From: Ruminococcus sp. CAG:403
GTDB taxonomy: Bacteria; Bacillota; Clostridia; Oscillospirales; Ruminococcaceae
Direction of reading: 5' to 3'
NCBI GenBank assembly: GCA_000437255.1
Contig: FR899073.1
Coordinates: 2,498 to 39,839, forward strand
Length of the DNA: 37,342 nucleotides
The position numbers and the translations under genes are program-made. Within the stretch, counting starts at the first letter, position 1. Every line of letters starts with the position of its first letter. Below, in pieces: positions 16,027 to 24,021 of the stretch. Below the pieces are notes generated by a model. That model was not told the DNA's origin and searched no databases. It was given only the letters and a program-made list of their open reading frames with translations.

Positions 16027-17532
16027 ATGAAACAGGGAACGGTATTTCTGGTGGGAGCCGGACCAGGGGATCCGCTCTTGCTGACCGAACGAGGCAAACA
16101 GTGCTTACAGGAAGCGGATGTTGTTGTCTATGACGCACTGGTCAGTGCATCTGTACTCAATTTGACTCGACAAGACTGCACGCTGATTTTTGCCGGGAAA
16201 ACAGCCGGACAGCATCATAAAAAGCAAAGTGAAACCAATCTTTTATTGGTTCAACTGGCACAGCAAGGAAAAAAAGTGGTGCGTCTGAAGGGCGGTGATC
16301 CATTTGTCTTTGGAAGAGGTGGAGAAGAAGCACAGGTTCTACAGGCACATGGCATCCCATTTGTAATTGTACCAGGTGTATCATCATGCTATAGTGTGCC
16401 GGCATATGCCGGCATTCCAATTACGCACCGTGCCTATGCCTCCTCTTTTCATGTGATTACCGGACATCGAAAAGCAACGCAACAAGAAGACCTGGATGGT
16501 GTTGCTTTGGCTCATTTGGAAGGAACATTGGTTTTTCTGATGAGCCTTGGCAATCTGTCTCAAATTGTAAAATCACTGATACAGGCTGGAAAATCTCCAG
16601 ACACTCCAACGGCAGTGGTGGAACATGGAACAACTGCACAACAGCGTGTTGTTACGGCACCTTTGAAAAATATTGTACAGGCAGTACAGAAAGCCGGCTT
16701 ACAAACGCCAGCTATGACAGTGGTAGGAGAGGTAGTTTCTCTTCGCCAAGAACTGCACTGGTGGGAGCAACTCGGTGTATTGCATGGAAAAAAAGTACTT
16801 CTTACGGGTACACCAGACTACACACAAAAAGCAGCAGCATTGCTTCGAAGTTATGGTGCGGAGGCGTCAGAAGTAAGCTTGATCTATCCGCAAGCACCTC
16901 AAAAAAGCATGCTTTCCAAAATTGCATGGCATACCTATACTTGGGTCGTGCTGACTAGTGCCAATGGAGTTGCAGTATTCTTTGACAGCTTACAGCAAGA
17001 TGGGATAGATTTACGCCGATTGCTGCATTTACGCTTTGCCGTAATTGGAAGCGGAACCGCACAAGCGCTTGCCAAACATGGCATTTTTGCAGATTGCATT
17101 CCGCCTCAATTTCATAGTAAAAGTCTGGCAGAGACCTTGATTCCACAGCTGACCGAGCAAGATCATGTCCTACTACTTCGAGCAGAAAATGGTTCCGAGG
17201 TGCTTGCACAACTTTTGAAACAGGCTGGTGTCCAGTTCCAAACGATTCCACTTTACAGCGTACAATCGGATGTTCGAAAAAAACATCTGTTGCTGACGGA
17301 ATTGAAGCATGCAGATTATGTTTTTCTTGCCAGTTCCTCCGCAGCCAGAACATTTGCAGCAATGACAGCAGGAGAAACGCCATATTTTGCACAAATCATT
17401 TCTATCGGTGCTGCCACAACACGTACAGCAGAATCTCTTGGAATTTCAGTAACCAAAACAGCAACACAATCTGACACAATCGGCATGATACAATGTATTC
17501 TTCCACCTGCTGAGCAGGAGGTTCTCTCATGA
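16027..17532 (+). CDS. cobA-hemD: Uroporphyrinogen-III C-methyltransferase / uroporphyrinogen-III synthase fusion
   Basis: Bifunctional protein of 501 residues. Residues ~1-245 are the SAM-dependent SUMT (CobA) that makes precorrin-2: 'VFLVGAGPGDPLLLTERG', 'VVRLKGGDPFVFGRGGEE' and 'GIPITHRAYASSFHVITGH'. Residues ~255-500 are HemD, which closes hydroxymethylbilane to uroporphyrinogen III. The domain order is reversed relative to the reactions: HemD makes the substrate of CobA. The frame opens at TTG 16009, but AGAGGAG before ATG 16027 marks the start. Such fusions are common in Clostridia. The next gene overlaps by four bases (ATGA). Confidence 0.93.
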   Translation: MKQGTVFLVGAGPGDPLLLTERGKQCLQEADVVVYDALVSASVLNLTRQDCTLIFAGKTAGQHHKKQSETNLLLVQLAQQGKKVVRLKGGDPFVFGRGGEEAQVLQAHGIPFVIVPGVSSCYSVPAYAGIPITHRAYASSFHVITGHRKATQQEDLDGVALAHLEGTLVFLMSLGNLSQIVKSLIQAGKSPDTPTAVVEHGTTAQQRVVTAPLKNIVQAVQKAGLQTPAMTVVGEVVSLRQELHWWEQLGVLHGKKVLLTGTPDYTQKAAALLRSYGAEASEVSLIYPQAPQKSMLSKIAWHTYTWVVLTSANGVAVFFDSLQQDGIDLRRLLHLRFAVIGSGTAQALAKHGIFADCIPPQFHSKSLAETLIPQLTEQDHVLLLRAENGSEVLAQLLKQAGVQFQTIPLYSVQSDVRKKHLLLTELKHADYVFLASSSAARTFAAMTAGETPYFAQIISIGAATTRTAESLGISVTKTATQSDTIGMIQCILPPAEQEVLS

Positions 17533-18944
17533 TGAGCTATCCGATTTCCCTGCACTTACAAGGGAAAAAGTGTATTGTCTTTGGTGCTGGCACCATTGCA
17601 CAGCGACGTGTACAGGGACTTTTGCAGGCAGGCGCAGTGGTAACCGTTGTTGCGCCAGAATCAAAACCAATCTGCTGGGAACATATCGCACTCACATATC
17701 TACAAGGACGCTATCATCCGGAATTGCTTACGGATTTTTTTCTGGTATTTGCCGCAACAAATGATCCTGTAATCAATGCACAGATTGTTCGAGCCTCGCA
17801 GGAAAAAGGGAAGTTGGTATCTACTGTAACAACCGACTCAGCTTCTACAGCAGATTTTTCCCTTCCTGCCTGTCGCAGCAGCGGAGCTGTTACGCTTGCA
17901 ATTACTACAGAAGGAACTGCTCCGGCACTTGCTACTGCAATTGGTAATGCATTGCTACCTGAACTTGCAAATTATGAAACCCTATGTACTTGCATTCACG
18001 CCTTACGACGCACCTGGAAAGAAATCATTCCAGAAAAGGAACAACGCATACAGCTTTTCAGGAAAATTACGACACCAGCAGCATTAACCTTGTTTCGAGA
18101 GCAGGGAAAAGATGCCTACTTACAATATGCTGCGCAATGTTTTGGAACAGAATTAACCAAAAAATCTGCCATTCTTGTAGTGAGTTTTGGGACTGCCTAC
18201 GCAAAAACACGAGAACAAACAATTGGTGCAGTGGAACGAACAATTAGTAAAGCATTTCCAAAGGCAGATGTGTTTCGTGCTTTTACAAGTCGCAAAATTG
18301 TTCACCGTATGCGGCAAACAGGAATTGCAATTGATACAGTATCAGAATCCATAGAACGCTTAAAACGTATGGGATATACACAAGTCTTTTGTCAGCCGAC
18401 TTATCTTGTTCCTGGAAGAGAATACGAACGGCTTTGCTCAGATCTGGAAGTATGGAAAAATGCTTTTTTTCAATTTTCCATAGGAGAGCCGCTTCTGTCA
18501 CAGATGGAAGATTATCCGCTTCTCATTCAGGCATTGGAGGAATCCGGTATCATTACACATTCTGAAACAGAACTGTATCTCCTGGTGGGACATGGAACTT
18601 CTCACATTGGCAATCTGGCATATCTTGCACTGGAAGACTGGCTGAAACATTCCGGATATTCCAATGTATTGGTAGGAACAATAGGCGGATATCCAACCTT
18701 AGAAATGGTATTGAAACAACTAAACCAAAAAGGTTGTTCAAATGTAATTTTGATTCCTACGTTATTGGTTGCCGGAAAGCACGTGCAACAAGATATAGCA
18801 GGAGAAAAACCAGATTCTTGGAAATCTGTTTTAGAACAGAACGGATACTCTGTTACAGTACGTCTACAGGGACTGGGAGCATTTCCAGCCATACAACGTC
18901 TTTATCTTGCGCATTTGCAAAAAATCGTCGCGGATATTTCTTGA
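17529..18944 (+). CDS. Precorrin-2 dehydrogenase / CbiK-type sirohydrochlorin chelatase fusion
   Basis: Fusion of 471 residues for the last two steps of siroheme synthesis. Residues ~1-205 are a SirC/Met8p/CysG-like dehydrogenase, with the NAD loop 'CIVFGAGTIAQRRVQGLL' and the motif 'TDSASTADFSLPA' (102-114). Residues ~211-471 are a CbiK-type chelatase starting 'KKSAILVVSFGTAYAKT'. Metal-site residues His355 ('VGHGTSH'), His418 ('VAGKHVQQDIAGE') and Glu298 occupy positions equivalent to CbiK's His145, His207 and Glu89 (numbering from memory). CbiK is usually cobaltochelatase; here no cobalamin genes are present and sulfite reductase follows, so iron insertion to siroheme is inferred. Last gene of the operon, followed by a terminator. 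Confidence 0.88.
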   Translation: MMSYPISLHLQGKKCIVFGAGTIAQRRVQGLLQAGAVVTVVAPESKPICWEHIALTYLQGRYHPELLTDFFLVFAATNDPVINAQIVRASQEKGKLVSTVTTDSASTADFSLPACRSSGAVTLAITTEGTAPALATAIGNALLPELANYETLCTCIHALRRTWKEIIPEKEQRIQLFRKITTPAALTLFREQGKDAYLQYAAQCFGTELTKKSAILVVSFGTAYAKTREQTIGAVERTISKAFPKADVFRAFTSRKIVHRMRQTGIAIDTVSESIERLKRMGYTQVFCQPTYLVPGREYERLCSDLEVWKNAFFQFSIGEPLLSQMEDYPLLIQALEESGIITHSETELYLLVGHGTSHIGNLAYLALEDWLKHSGYSNVLVGTIGGYPTLEMVLKQLNQKGCSNVILIPTLLVAGKHVQQDIAGEKPDSWKSVLEQNGYSVTVRLQGLGAFPAIQRLYLAHLQKIVADIS

Positions 18945-18954
18945 TAGAATTTGA

Positions 18955-18989
18955 AAAAGCTGAACAAGAGAAAACCTTGTTCAGCTTTT
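18955..18989 (+). terminator. Terminator of the siroheme operon
   Basis: AAAAGCTGAACAAG (18955-18968) pairs perfectly over 14 bp with 18976-18989, with a 7-base loop; the T run is part of the right arm. The following ~310-base gap holds the next promoter and leader ORF. Confidence 0.8.
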
Positions 18990-19061
18990 GTGCACTTTAA
19001 ACAATTTAAAGCGCTGTAAAAATCATGTTTTATCGCAATATACAAAAAGAGAAAAACGCCC

Positions 19062-19090
19062 TTGACAAATTCCTAGTTTTGCAGTATTAT
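19062..19090 (+). promoter_or_regulatory. Promoter of the sulfate transport operon
   Basis: A perfect TTGACA (19062-19067), 17 bases, then TATTAT (19085-19090). Transcription should begin near 19097, giving a leader of ~160 bases before the substrate-binding protein gene. Confidence 0.8.
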
Positions 19091-19094
19091 ATAT

Positions 19095-19110
19095 AGCATA
19101 TTAAGCATAT
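19095..19110. repeat. Direct repeat AGCATAT at the transcription start (candidate operator)
   Basis: AGCATAT occurs at 19095-19101 and 19104-19110, nine bases apart, right at the expected start of transcription. It could be a regulator site (Rrf2 or LysR type), but I could not match it to a known CymR box. Confidence 0.3.
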
Positions 19111-19147
19111 CAAAATAATATGAATAGTAGGGAAAGGAGACATTGCA

Positions 19148-19222
19148 ATGCGATATGTCCATGCCACGGCATCCGGTGGAATTGTACGATGTTTTTCTTC
19201 TTTTTCTGAAATAGATGCATAA
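19148..19222 (+). CDS. 24-residue leader peptide before the sulfate transporter
   Basis: ATG 19148 has AAAGGAGA eight bases upstream and follows a strong promoter, so translation is likely. The peptide begins 'MRYVHATASGGIVRCF' and ends in a Ser/Phe-rich tail and 'EIDA'. It has one Cys codon (19190-19192). The next bases, 19192-19207, can pair without a gap with 19237-19252, which contain the Shine-Dalgarno (AGAAGGA) of the substrate-binding protein gene: 14 Watson-Crick pairs and 2 G-U pairs. The leader stop codon lies in the loop. This layout suggests ribosome-mediated control of the transporter by cysteine supply. I know no described family for the peptide. Confidence 0.65.
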   Translation: MRYVHATASGGIVRCFSSFSEIDA

Positions 19223-19252
19223 TCGCAAATAAATAAAGAGAAAGAAGGAAAA
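19192..19252 (+). promoter_or_regulatory. Candidate anti-Shine-Dalgarno hairpin controlling the sulfate-binding protein gene
   Basis: Pyrimidine arm 19192-19207 pairs with purine arm 19237-19252 over 16 positions in RNA, closing a 29-base loop. The right arm covers the ribosome binding site of the gene starting at 19257. The left arm is the coding sequence directly after the leader's only Cys codon, so a ribosome paused there would keep the helix open. Purine/pyrimidine tracts can pair by chance, which limits confidence. Confidence 0.5.
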
Positions 19253-19256
19253 TAAG

Positions 19257-20276
19257 ATGAAAAGAAATCAAATTTTTGGTATTTTGATCGCAGTAATTCT
19301 GACAGGCAGTGTTTTCACTGGATGCGGAAATGGTACTGCTTCCGGCGATAGCGTTAGCATAACCAATGTCTCCTATGATCCGACTAGAGAACTTTATTCT
19401 GAATACAATGCAATTTTTGCAGAACATTGGAAAGAAAAAACTGGACAAGACGTGGAAGTTACACAGTCTCATGGCGGCTCTGGCAAGCAAGCATTGGAAG
19501 TTGCCAACGGTCTGGAAGCTGATGTGGTAACATTGGCATTGGAATATGATGTAGATGCCATTCAGAATGCTGGCTTAATTGAAGATGGATGGATCAATGA
19601 ATTCGAAGATGACAGTGCTCCATATACTTCTACCATTGTTTTTTTGGTTCGAAAAGGAAATCCAAAGGATATTCACGATTGGGACGATCTGGTAAAAGAT
19701 GGCGTTGGTGTCATTACACCAAACCCTAAGACTTCCGGTGGTGCCAGATGGAATTACCTAGCAGCATGGGCATATGCAGACAAACAAGACGGCGGCGATG
19801 AAACACAAACCAAAGCGTTCATCCAAAAACTTTATCAAAATGTTTTGGTGCTGGATTCTGGTGCAAGAGGCGCTACGACAACGTTTGTAGAAAATGGGCA
19901 GGGAGATGTCTTGATTGCATGGGAAAACGAAGCATATTTATCAATCAAAGACAATCCAGATGATTATGAAATCATCACACCAAGTATCAGTATTTTAGCA
20001 CAGCCTTCTGTAGCTGTTGTAGATGAAGTTGTGGACGATCGCGGAACACGAGAGGTTGCAACAGAATACTTACAGTATCTTTATTCCGATGAAGCACAGC
20101 GGATTGCAGGAGATCATTATTATCGGCCTACCAATCCAACAATTTTACAGGAATATGCAGATGTATTTGATCTGAACATTGACCTAGTTACCATTCAAGA
20201 TTTCGGCGGATGGGATGAAGCACAGAAAAAACATTTTGCCGAAGGCGGCATATTTGATGAGATTTATGAAAAATAA
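19257..20276 (+). CDS. sbp: Sulfate ABC transporter substrate-binding lipoprotein
   Basis: Extracellular sulfate receptor of 339 residues, anchored by a lipid at Cys23 ('SVFTGCGN'). The family signatures 'NVSYDPTRELYSEYN', 'SHGGSGKQALEVANGLEADVVTLAL' (in part) and 'TPNPKTSGGARWNYLAAWAYA' (in part) mark the Sbp/CysP group; 'SGGARW' contributes to sulfate binding. Start ATG follows AGAAGGA, which may be masked by the upstream hairpin. It is first of four transporter genes, followed 10 bases later by the permease. Thiosulfate as an additional substrate cannot be excluded. Confidence 0.92.
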   Translation: MKRNQIFGILIAVILTGSVFTGCGNGTASGDSVSITNVSYDPTRELYSEYNAIFAEHWKEKTGQDVEVTQSHGGSGKQALEVANGLEADVVTLALEYDVDAIQNAGLIEDGWINEFEDDSAPYTSTIVFLVRKGNPKDIHDWDDLVKDGVGVITPNPKTSGGARWNYLAAWAYADKQDGGDETQTKAFIQKLYQNVLVLDSGARGATTTFVENGQGDVLIAWENEAYLSIKDNPDDYEIITPSISILAQPSVAVVDEVVDDRGTREVATEYLQYLYSDEAQRIAGDHYYRPTNPTILQEYADVFDLNIDLVTIQDFGGWDEAQKKHFAEGGIFDEIYEK

Positions 20277-20285
20277 GGAGCAAGT

Positions 20286-21119
20286 ATGAAAAAAAGCGGC
20301 AAACGAGTGATTCCTGGATTTGGATTGTCCATGGGAGTAACACTTTCGATTCTCAGCATCATTGTTTTAATTCCTTTGGCATCATTGGTCATTTACACAG
20401 CACAGCTTAGTCCATCGGAGTTTTGGGAAACAATCACACGTCCTCGTGTTTTAGCAAGCTTTCGTGTCAGTTTACTTACAGCATTTGTAGCTTCCGCAAT
20501 CAATGCAGTGATGGGTGTTATTCTTGCCTGGGTGTTGGTTCGGTATCGATTCCCCCTGAAGCGTTTGCTCAATGGAATGATTGAATTGCCATTTGCACTG
20601 CCCACGGCAGTTGCAGGTATTGCATTAACTTCTTTGACAGCAGACACCGGACTGGTCGGAAAATTTTTTGCACGATTTGGAATTGAGATTGCCTATACCA
20701 GAGCCGGTATTACAGTCGCTTTAATATTTATTGGCATTCCATTCGTCGTACGTACCGTACAGCCAATTTTGGAAAAACTGGATCTGACCTACGAAGAAGC
20801 AGCTGGCGTATTGGGAGCAAATCGCATTCTAATTTTCTGGAAAGTGATTTTCCCGGAAATTTTGCCAGCAACATTGACTGGATTTGGATTGGCATTTGGC
20901 AGATGCTTGGGAGAATACGGAAGTGTTGTATTCATTGCCGGCAATCAACCTTATAAAACAGAAATTACGCCGCTGATTATCATGTCTAAATTACAAGAAT
21001 ATGATTACACAAGCGCAACGTCCATTGCACTTGTTATGCTGATCGCAGCCTTTTTCATTTTATTCTTTACCAACCTAGTGCAGGCAAGAAGTTCAAAAAT
21101 TTTGAAGGGAGGGCAGTAA
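20286..21119 (+). CDS. cysT: Sulfate ABC transporter permease CysT (CysU)
   Basis: Inner-membrane permease of 277 residues with about six membrane helices, the first at ~12-37 ('GLSMGVTLSILSIIVLIPLASLV' region). The EAA loop that docks the ATPase is 'EEAAGVLGANRILIFWKVIFPEI'. 'ELPFALPTAVAGIALT' is typical of CysT. It pairs with CysW to form the channel. Three bases separate its stop from the next start. Confidence 0.92.
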   Translation: MKKSGKRVIPGFGLSMGVTLSILSIIVLIPLASLVIYTAQLSPSEFWETITRPRVLASFRVSLLTAFVASAINAVMGVILAWVLVRYRFPLKRLLNGMIELPFALPTAVAGIALTSLTADTGLVGKFFARFGIEIAYTRAGITVALIFIGIPFVVRTVQPILEKLDLTYEEAAGVLGANRILIFWKVIFPEILPATLTGFGLAFGRCLGEYGSVVFIAGNQPYKTEITPLIIMSKLQEYDYTSATSIALVMLIAAFFILFFTNLVQARSSKILKGGQ

Positions 21120-21122
21120 GCT

Positions 21123-21944
21123 ATGCATGAAGAAACCATAGGATCTAAAGTTGTAAAATGGATTTTAATTGGAATCAGTATTTTGTTTTTGGTGCTGATG
21201 CTGCTGCTTCCTTTGATTACAGTGATTTCCGAAGCACTACGAGATGGCTGGAAAACGTATCAAGCAGCTGTAACAGATAAATATACTGTAAAAGCAATTC
21301 TTTTAACATTAGAAGCAACCGCCTGTGCTGTTGTTGTCAATACAATTTTTGGTGTATTTGCGGCACTCGCAGTTACAAAGTATCATTTCCGCGGAAAAAA
21401 GGTGCTAACCACTTTGATTGATGTTCCGGTAACGGTATCTCCAATTATTGCCGGCTTGATTTTCTTGCTGACATTTGGCAGACAAAGTGATTTGTATCCA
21501 TTGCTGCACGACTTGGGCATTAAAGTTGTGTTTGCAGTCCCCGGCATTATTCTGGCAACGGTTTTTGTTACTTTCCCATTTGTTTCACGAGAATTGATTC
21601 CGGTACTGGAATCACAAGGATCGGATGAAGAGGAAGCCGCTGCATTGATGGGCGCAAATTCATGGACCATTTTCTGGAAAGTCACATTTCCACATATGAA
21701 ATGGGCACTTCTATATGGCGTTGTCCTTTGTGCCGCAAGAGCGATGGGCGAATTCGGTGCAGTTTCTGTCCTTTCCGGACATTTACGTGGAAAAACCAAT
21801 ACACTGCCCTTACATGTTGAGATTTTATTCAATGAATTCCAATATGTACCAGCGTTTGCAGTTTCATCAATTCTAGTAATAATGGCAATTGTCATTCTAG
21901 TTATTCGCAGTTTAATTGAACACCGTGGAAAGAAGGAAACCTGA
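21123..21944 (+). CDS. cysW: Sulfate ABC transporter permease CysW
   Basis: Second membrane subunit, 273 residues, with about six helices. The ATPase-docking loop is 'EEAAALMGANSWTIFWKVTFPHM'. 'DVPVTVSPIIAGLIFLLTFGRQ' (in part) and 'CAARAMGEFGAVSVLSGHLRGKT' (in part) are CysW-type features. Its stop overlaps the cysA start codon by one base (TGATG). Confidence 0.92.
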   Translation: MHEETIGSKVVKWILIGISILFLVLMLLLPLITVISEALRDGWKTYQAAVTDKYTVKAILLTLEATACAVVVNTIFGVFAALAVTKYHFRGKKVLTTLIDVPVTVSPIIAGLIFLLTFGRQSDLYPLLHDLGIKVVFAVPGIILATVFVTFPFVSRELIPVLESQGSDEEEAAALMGANSWTIFWKVTFPHMKWALLYGVVLCAARAMGEFGAVSVLSGHLRGKTNTLPLHVEILFNEFQYVPAFAVSSILVIMAIVILVIRSLIEHRGKKET

Positions 21945-23002
21945 TGTATGTAGAATTGAATCATATCAACAAACGCTTCGGCAATTACCAAGCATCGGAC
22001 GATGTAAACTTTGGAATTGAAAAAGGCAAGCTGATCGGATTGCTCGGCCCCAGTGGAAGCGGTAAAACAACCATTCTGCGTATGATTGCCGGTCTGGAGC
22101 ATCCAGACAGTGGTGAGATTCAAATTGATGGCAAAGTAGTCAATGACATCCCTGCCAGCAAACGTGGAATTGGTTTTGTTTTTCAAAATTATGCACTCTT
22201 TCGCTATATGACGGTGTACGATAACATCGCTTTTGGATTAAAAGTACAGAAGGTCGATAAGAAAACGATTGCCAAGCGTGTTTCCGAACTAATTGAACTG
22301 ATTGGATTAAAAGGCTTGGAAAAGCGATATCCCAGTCAGCTTTCCGGCGGCCAACGGCAGCGAGTAGCATTTGCCAGAGCCTTGGCACCAAATCCACAGC
22401 TTCTGCTGTTGGATGAACCATTTGCAGCAATTGATGCAAAAGTTCGTCAGGAATTGCGCAGCTGGCTGAAAGAAATGATTGGTAAACTTGGCGTTACCAG
22501 TATCTTTGTAACACACGACCAGGATGAAGCAATTGAGGTTGCCGATGAAATTATCATTACCAACCGAGGTAGAATTGAACAGATGGGAACTCCATTGGAG
22601 ATTTACCGCCATCCACAAACTTCTTTTACCGCTTCTTTCTTTGGGCAGACTTCTGTATTGGAAGATTATCAAAAGTATCACACCTTCCAAAAGATGGAGC
22701 ATGTAGAAAAGGCAATTGTTCGACCAGAGTTCCTGAAAATCACCAAAAGAGGAGAAGTACAAAAATTTGGCAGTTCTGCTTCCAAGGGCGTGGTAGAGCG
22801 TGTTTCTTTCCGTGGAGATTGGATCGAACTAGAGGTTCGGGTTAACAACGATCTACTAATTGCTAAGCGAGACTTAGAAGAAGCAGGCATCTCCGTTGGC
22901 GAAACAGTGGACGTGTTCCTCTATCGTATTTTTGTCATTGTGGGAGAAAAGTGTTACCTTCTGGAGAACCAGTCCTTGCAGGATGATTCTGTATTTATTT
23001 GA
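21944..23002 (+). CDS. cysA: Sulfate ABC transporter ATP-binding protein CysA
   Basis: ATPase of 352 residues that powers sulfate uptake. Walker A is 'GPSGSGKTT' (~35-43), the ABC signature 'LSGGQRQRVAFARAL', Walker B 'LLLDEPFAAID' and the switch His is in 'VTHDQDEA'. A ~110-residue C-terminal regulatory (TOBE-like) domain follows, as usual for CysA. The gene ends the transporter set; cysK begins 49 bases later with no terminator between. Confidence 0.93.
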   Translation: MYVELNHINKRFGNYQASDDVNFGIEKGKLIGLLGPSGSGKTTILRMIAGLEHPDSGEIQIDGKVVNDIPASKRGIGFVFQNYALFRYMTVYDNIAFGLKVQKVDKKTIAKRVSELIELIGLKGLEKRYPSQLSGGQRQRVAFARALAPNPQLLLLDEPFAAIDAKVRQELRSWLKEMIGKLGVTSIFVTHDQDEAIEVADEIIITNRGRIEQMGTPLEIYRHPQTSFTASFFGQTSVLEDYQKYHTFQKMEHVEKAIVRPEFLKITKRGEVQKFGSSASKGVVERVSFRGDWIELEVRVNNDLLIAKRDLEEAGISVGETVDVFLYRIFVIVGEKCYLLENQSLQDDSVFI

Positions 23003-23026
23003 ATGTTTTTTACAGTACAATATTAT
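22999..23026 (+). promoter_or_regulatory. Possible internal promoter before cysK
   Basis: TTGAAT (22999-23004, overlapping the cysA stop), 16 bases, then TATTAT (23021-23026). It is weak, and read-through from the transporter promoter is equally possible. Confidence 0.3.
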
Positions 23027-23051
23027 AAGATTTTAGGAGGAGTCAAGAGCC

Positions 23052-23984
23052 ATGTCTAAGATTTATCAAGGTGCAGTAGAACTGATTGGAAATACCCCGT
23101 TGGTAGAAGTCATCAATCTGGAACAGCAGGAATCCTTAAAAGCAAGGGTACTGGTCAAGCTGGAATATCTCAATCCAGCAGGCAGTGTAAAGGATCGAAT
23201 TGCCAAGGCAATGCTGGAAGATGCCGAACAAAAGGGACTTTTGCATAAAGATTCTGTAATTATTGAGCCGACATCTGGGAATACTGGAATTGGACTAGCA
23301 GCTATTGCTGCAGCAAAGGGATACCGTGTTATCCTGACCATGCCAGAAACAATGAGTGTAGAACGTCGAAATATCTTAAAAGCTTATGGAGCAGAAATTG
23401 TTCTGACATCGGGCGTAAAGGGAATGAAAGGTGCGATTGAACGTGCAAAGGAACTGGCAGAAGAAATTCCGAACAGTTTCATTCCAGGTCAATTTGAAAA
23501 CCCAGCAAATCCAGAAGCTCACCGCAAAACAACCGGCCCAGAAATCTGGCAAGATGCAGATGGTAAGGTAGATTTTTTCGTTGCAGGAGTTGGAACTGGC
23601 GGAACGGTCAGCGGAACAGGTGCCTATCTGAAGTCCCAAAATCCGTCCGTGCAGATAATCGCTGTAGAACCTTTTGATTCTCAAGTATTGGCAGGCGGGA
23701 AGCCTGGTCCACACAAGATTCAAGGAATTGGAGCTGGATTTGTTCCAAAAACACTGGACACCAATATTTATGATGCCATTTTCCCGGTGAAAAATGACGA
23801 TGCGTTTGCAACAGCCAAGTTGATTGCAAAACACGAAGGAATTCTCGTCGGAATTTCTTCTGGCGCAGCATTATACGCAGCATTGGAACTGGCAAAAAAG
23901 CCAGAAAACGCTGGAAAAACAATTGTTGCACTGTTACCAGATAGCGGCGATCGCTATTATTCTACGACACTGTTTTCTGATTGA
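23052..23984 (+). CDS. cysK: Cysteine synthase (O-acetylserine sulfhydrylase)
   Basis: PLP enzyme of 310 residues that makes cysteine from O-acetylserine and sulfide. The PLP lysine is in 'NPAGSVKDRIAKAM' (~Lys43), the substrate loop is 'EPTSGNTGIGLA', and the phosphate-binding turn is 'GVGTGGTVSGTG'. Start ATG follows TTAGGAGGAG. In Bacillus subtilis CysK also binds the Rrf2 repressor CymR to sense O-acetylserine; an Rrf2 gene directly follows here. No cysE was seen in the window, so the serine acetyltransferase must be elsewhere. Confidence 0.94.
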   Translation: MSKIYQGAVELIGNTPLVEVINLEQQESLKARVLVKLEYLNPAGSVKDRIAKAMLEDAEQKGLLHKDSVIIEPTSGNTGIGLAAIAAAKGYRVILTMPETMSVERRNILKAYGAEIVLTSGVKGMKGAIERAKELAEEIPNSFIPGQFENPANPEAHRKTTGPEIWQDADGKVDFFVAGVGTGGTVSGTGAYLKSQNPSVQIIAVEPFDSQVLAGGKPGPHKIQGIGAGFVPKTLDTNIYDAIFPVKNDDAFATAKLIAKHEGILVGISSGAALYAALELAKKPENAGKTIVALLPDSGDRYYSTTLFSD

Positions 23985-24021
23985 AATTTGTAAAAGCGTA
24001 TCAAAGAGAGGAGGATGTACC

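Noticed and set aside
17529..18944. Tyr292 in the CbiK domain where some homologues have His, read as loss of a metal ligand
   Set aside because: The residues equivalent to the known metal-site His145 and His207 are His355 and His418 and both are present, so the change is not evidence of an inactive enzyme.
19062..19090. AATTCC near the sulfate promoter as part of a CymR box
   Set aside because: The Bacillus subtilis CymR consensus, as I remember it, does not fit the bases on the other side, so the short match is not meaningful.
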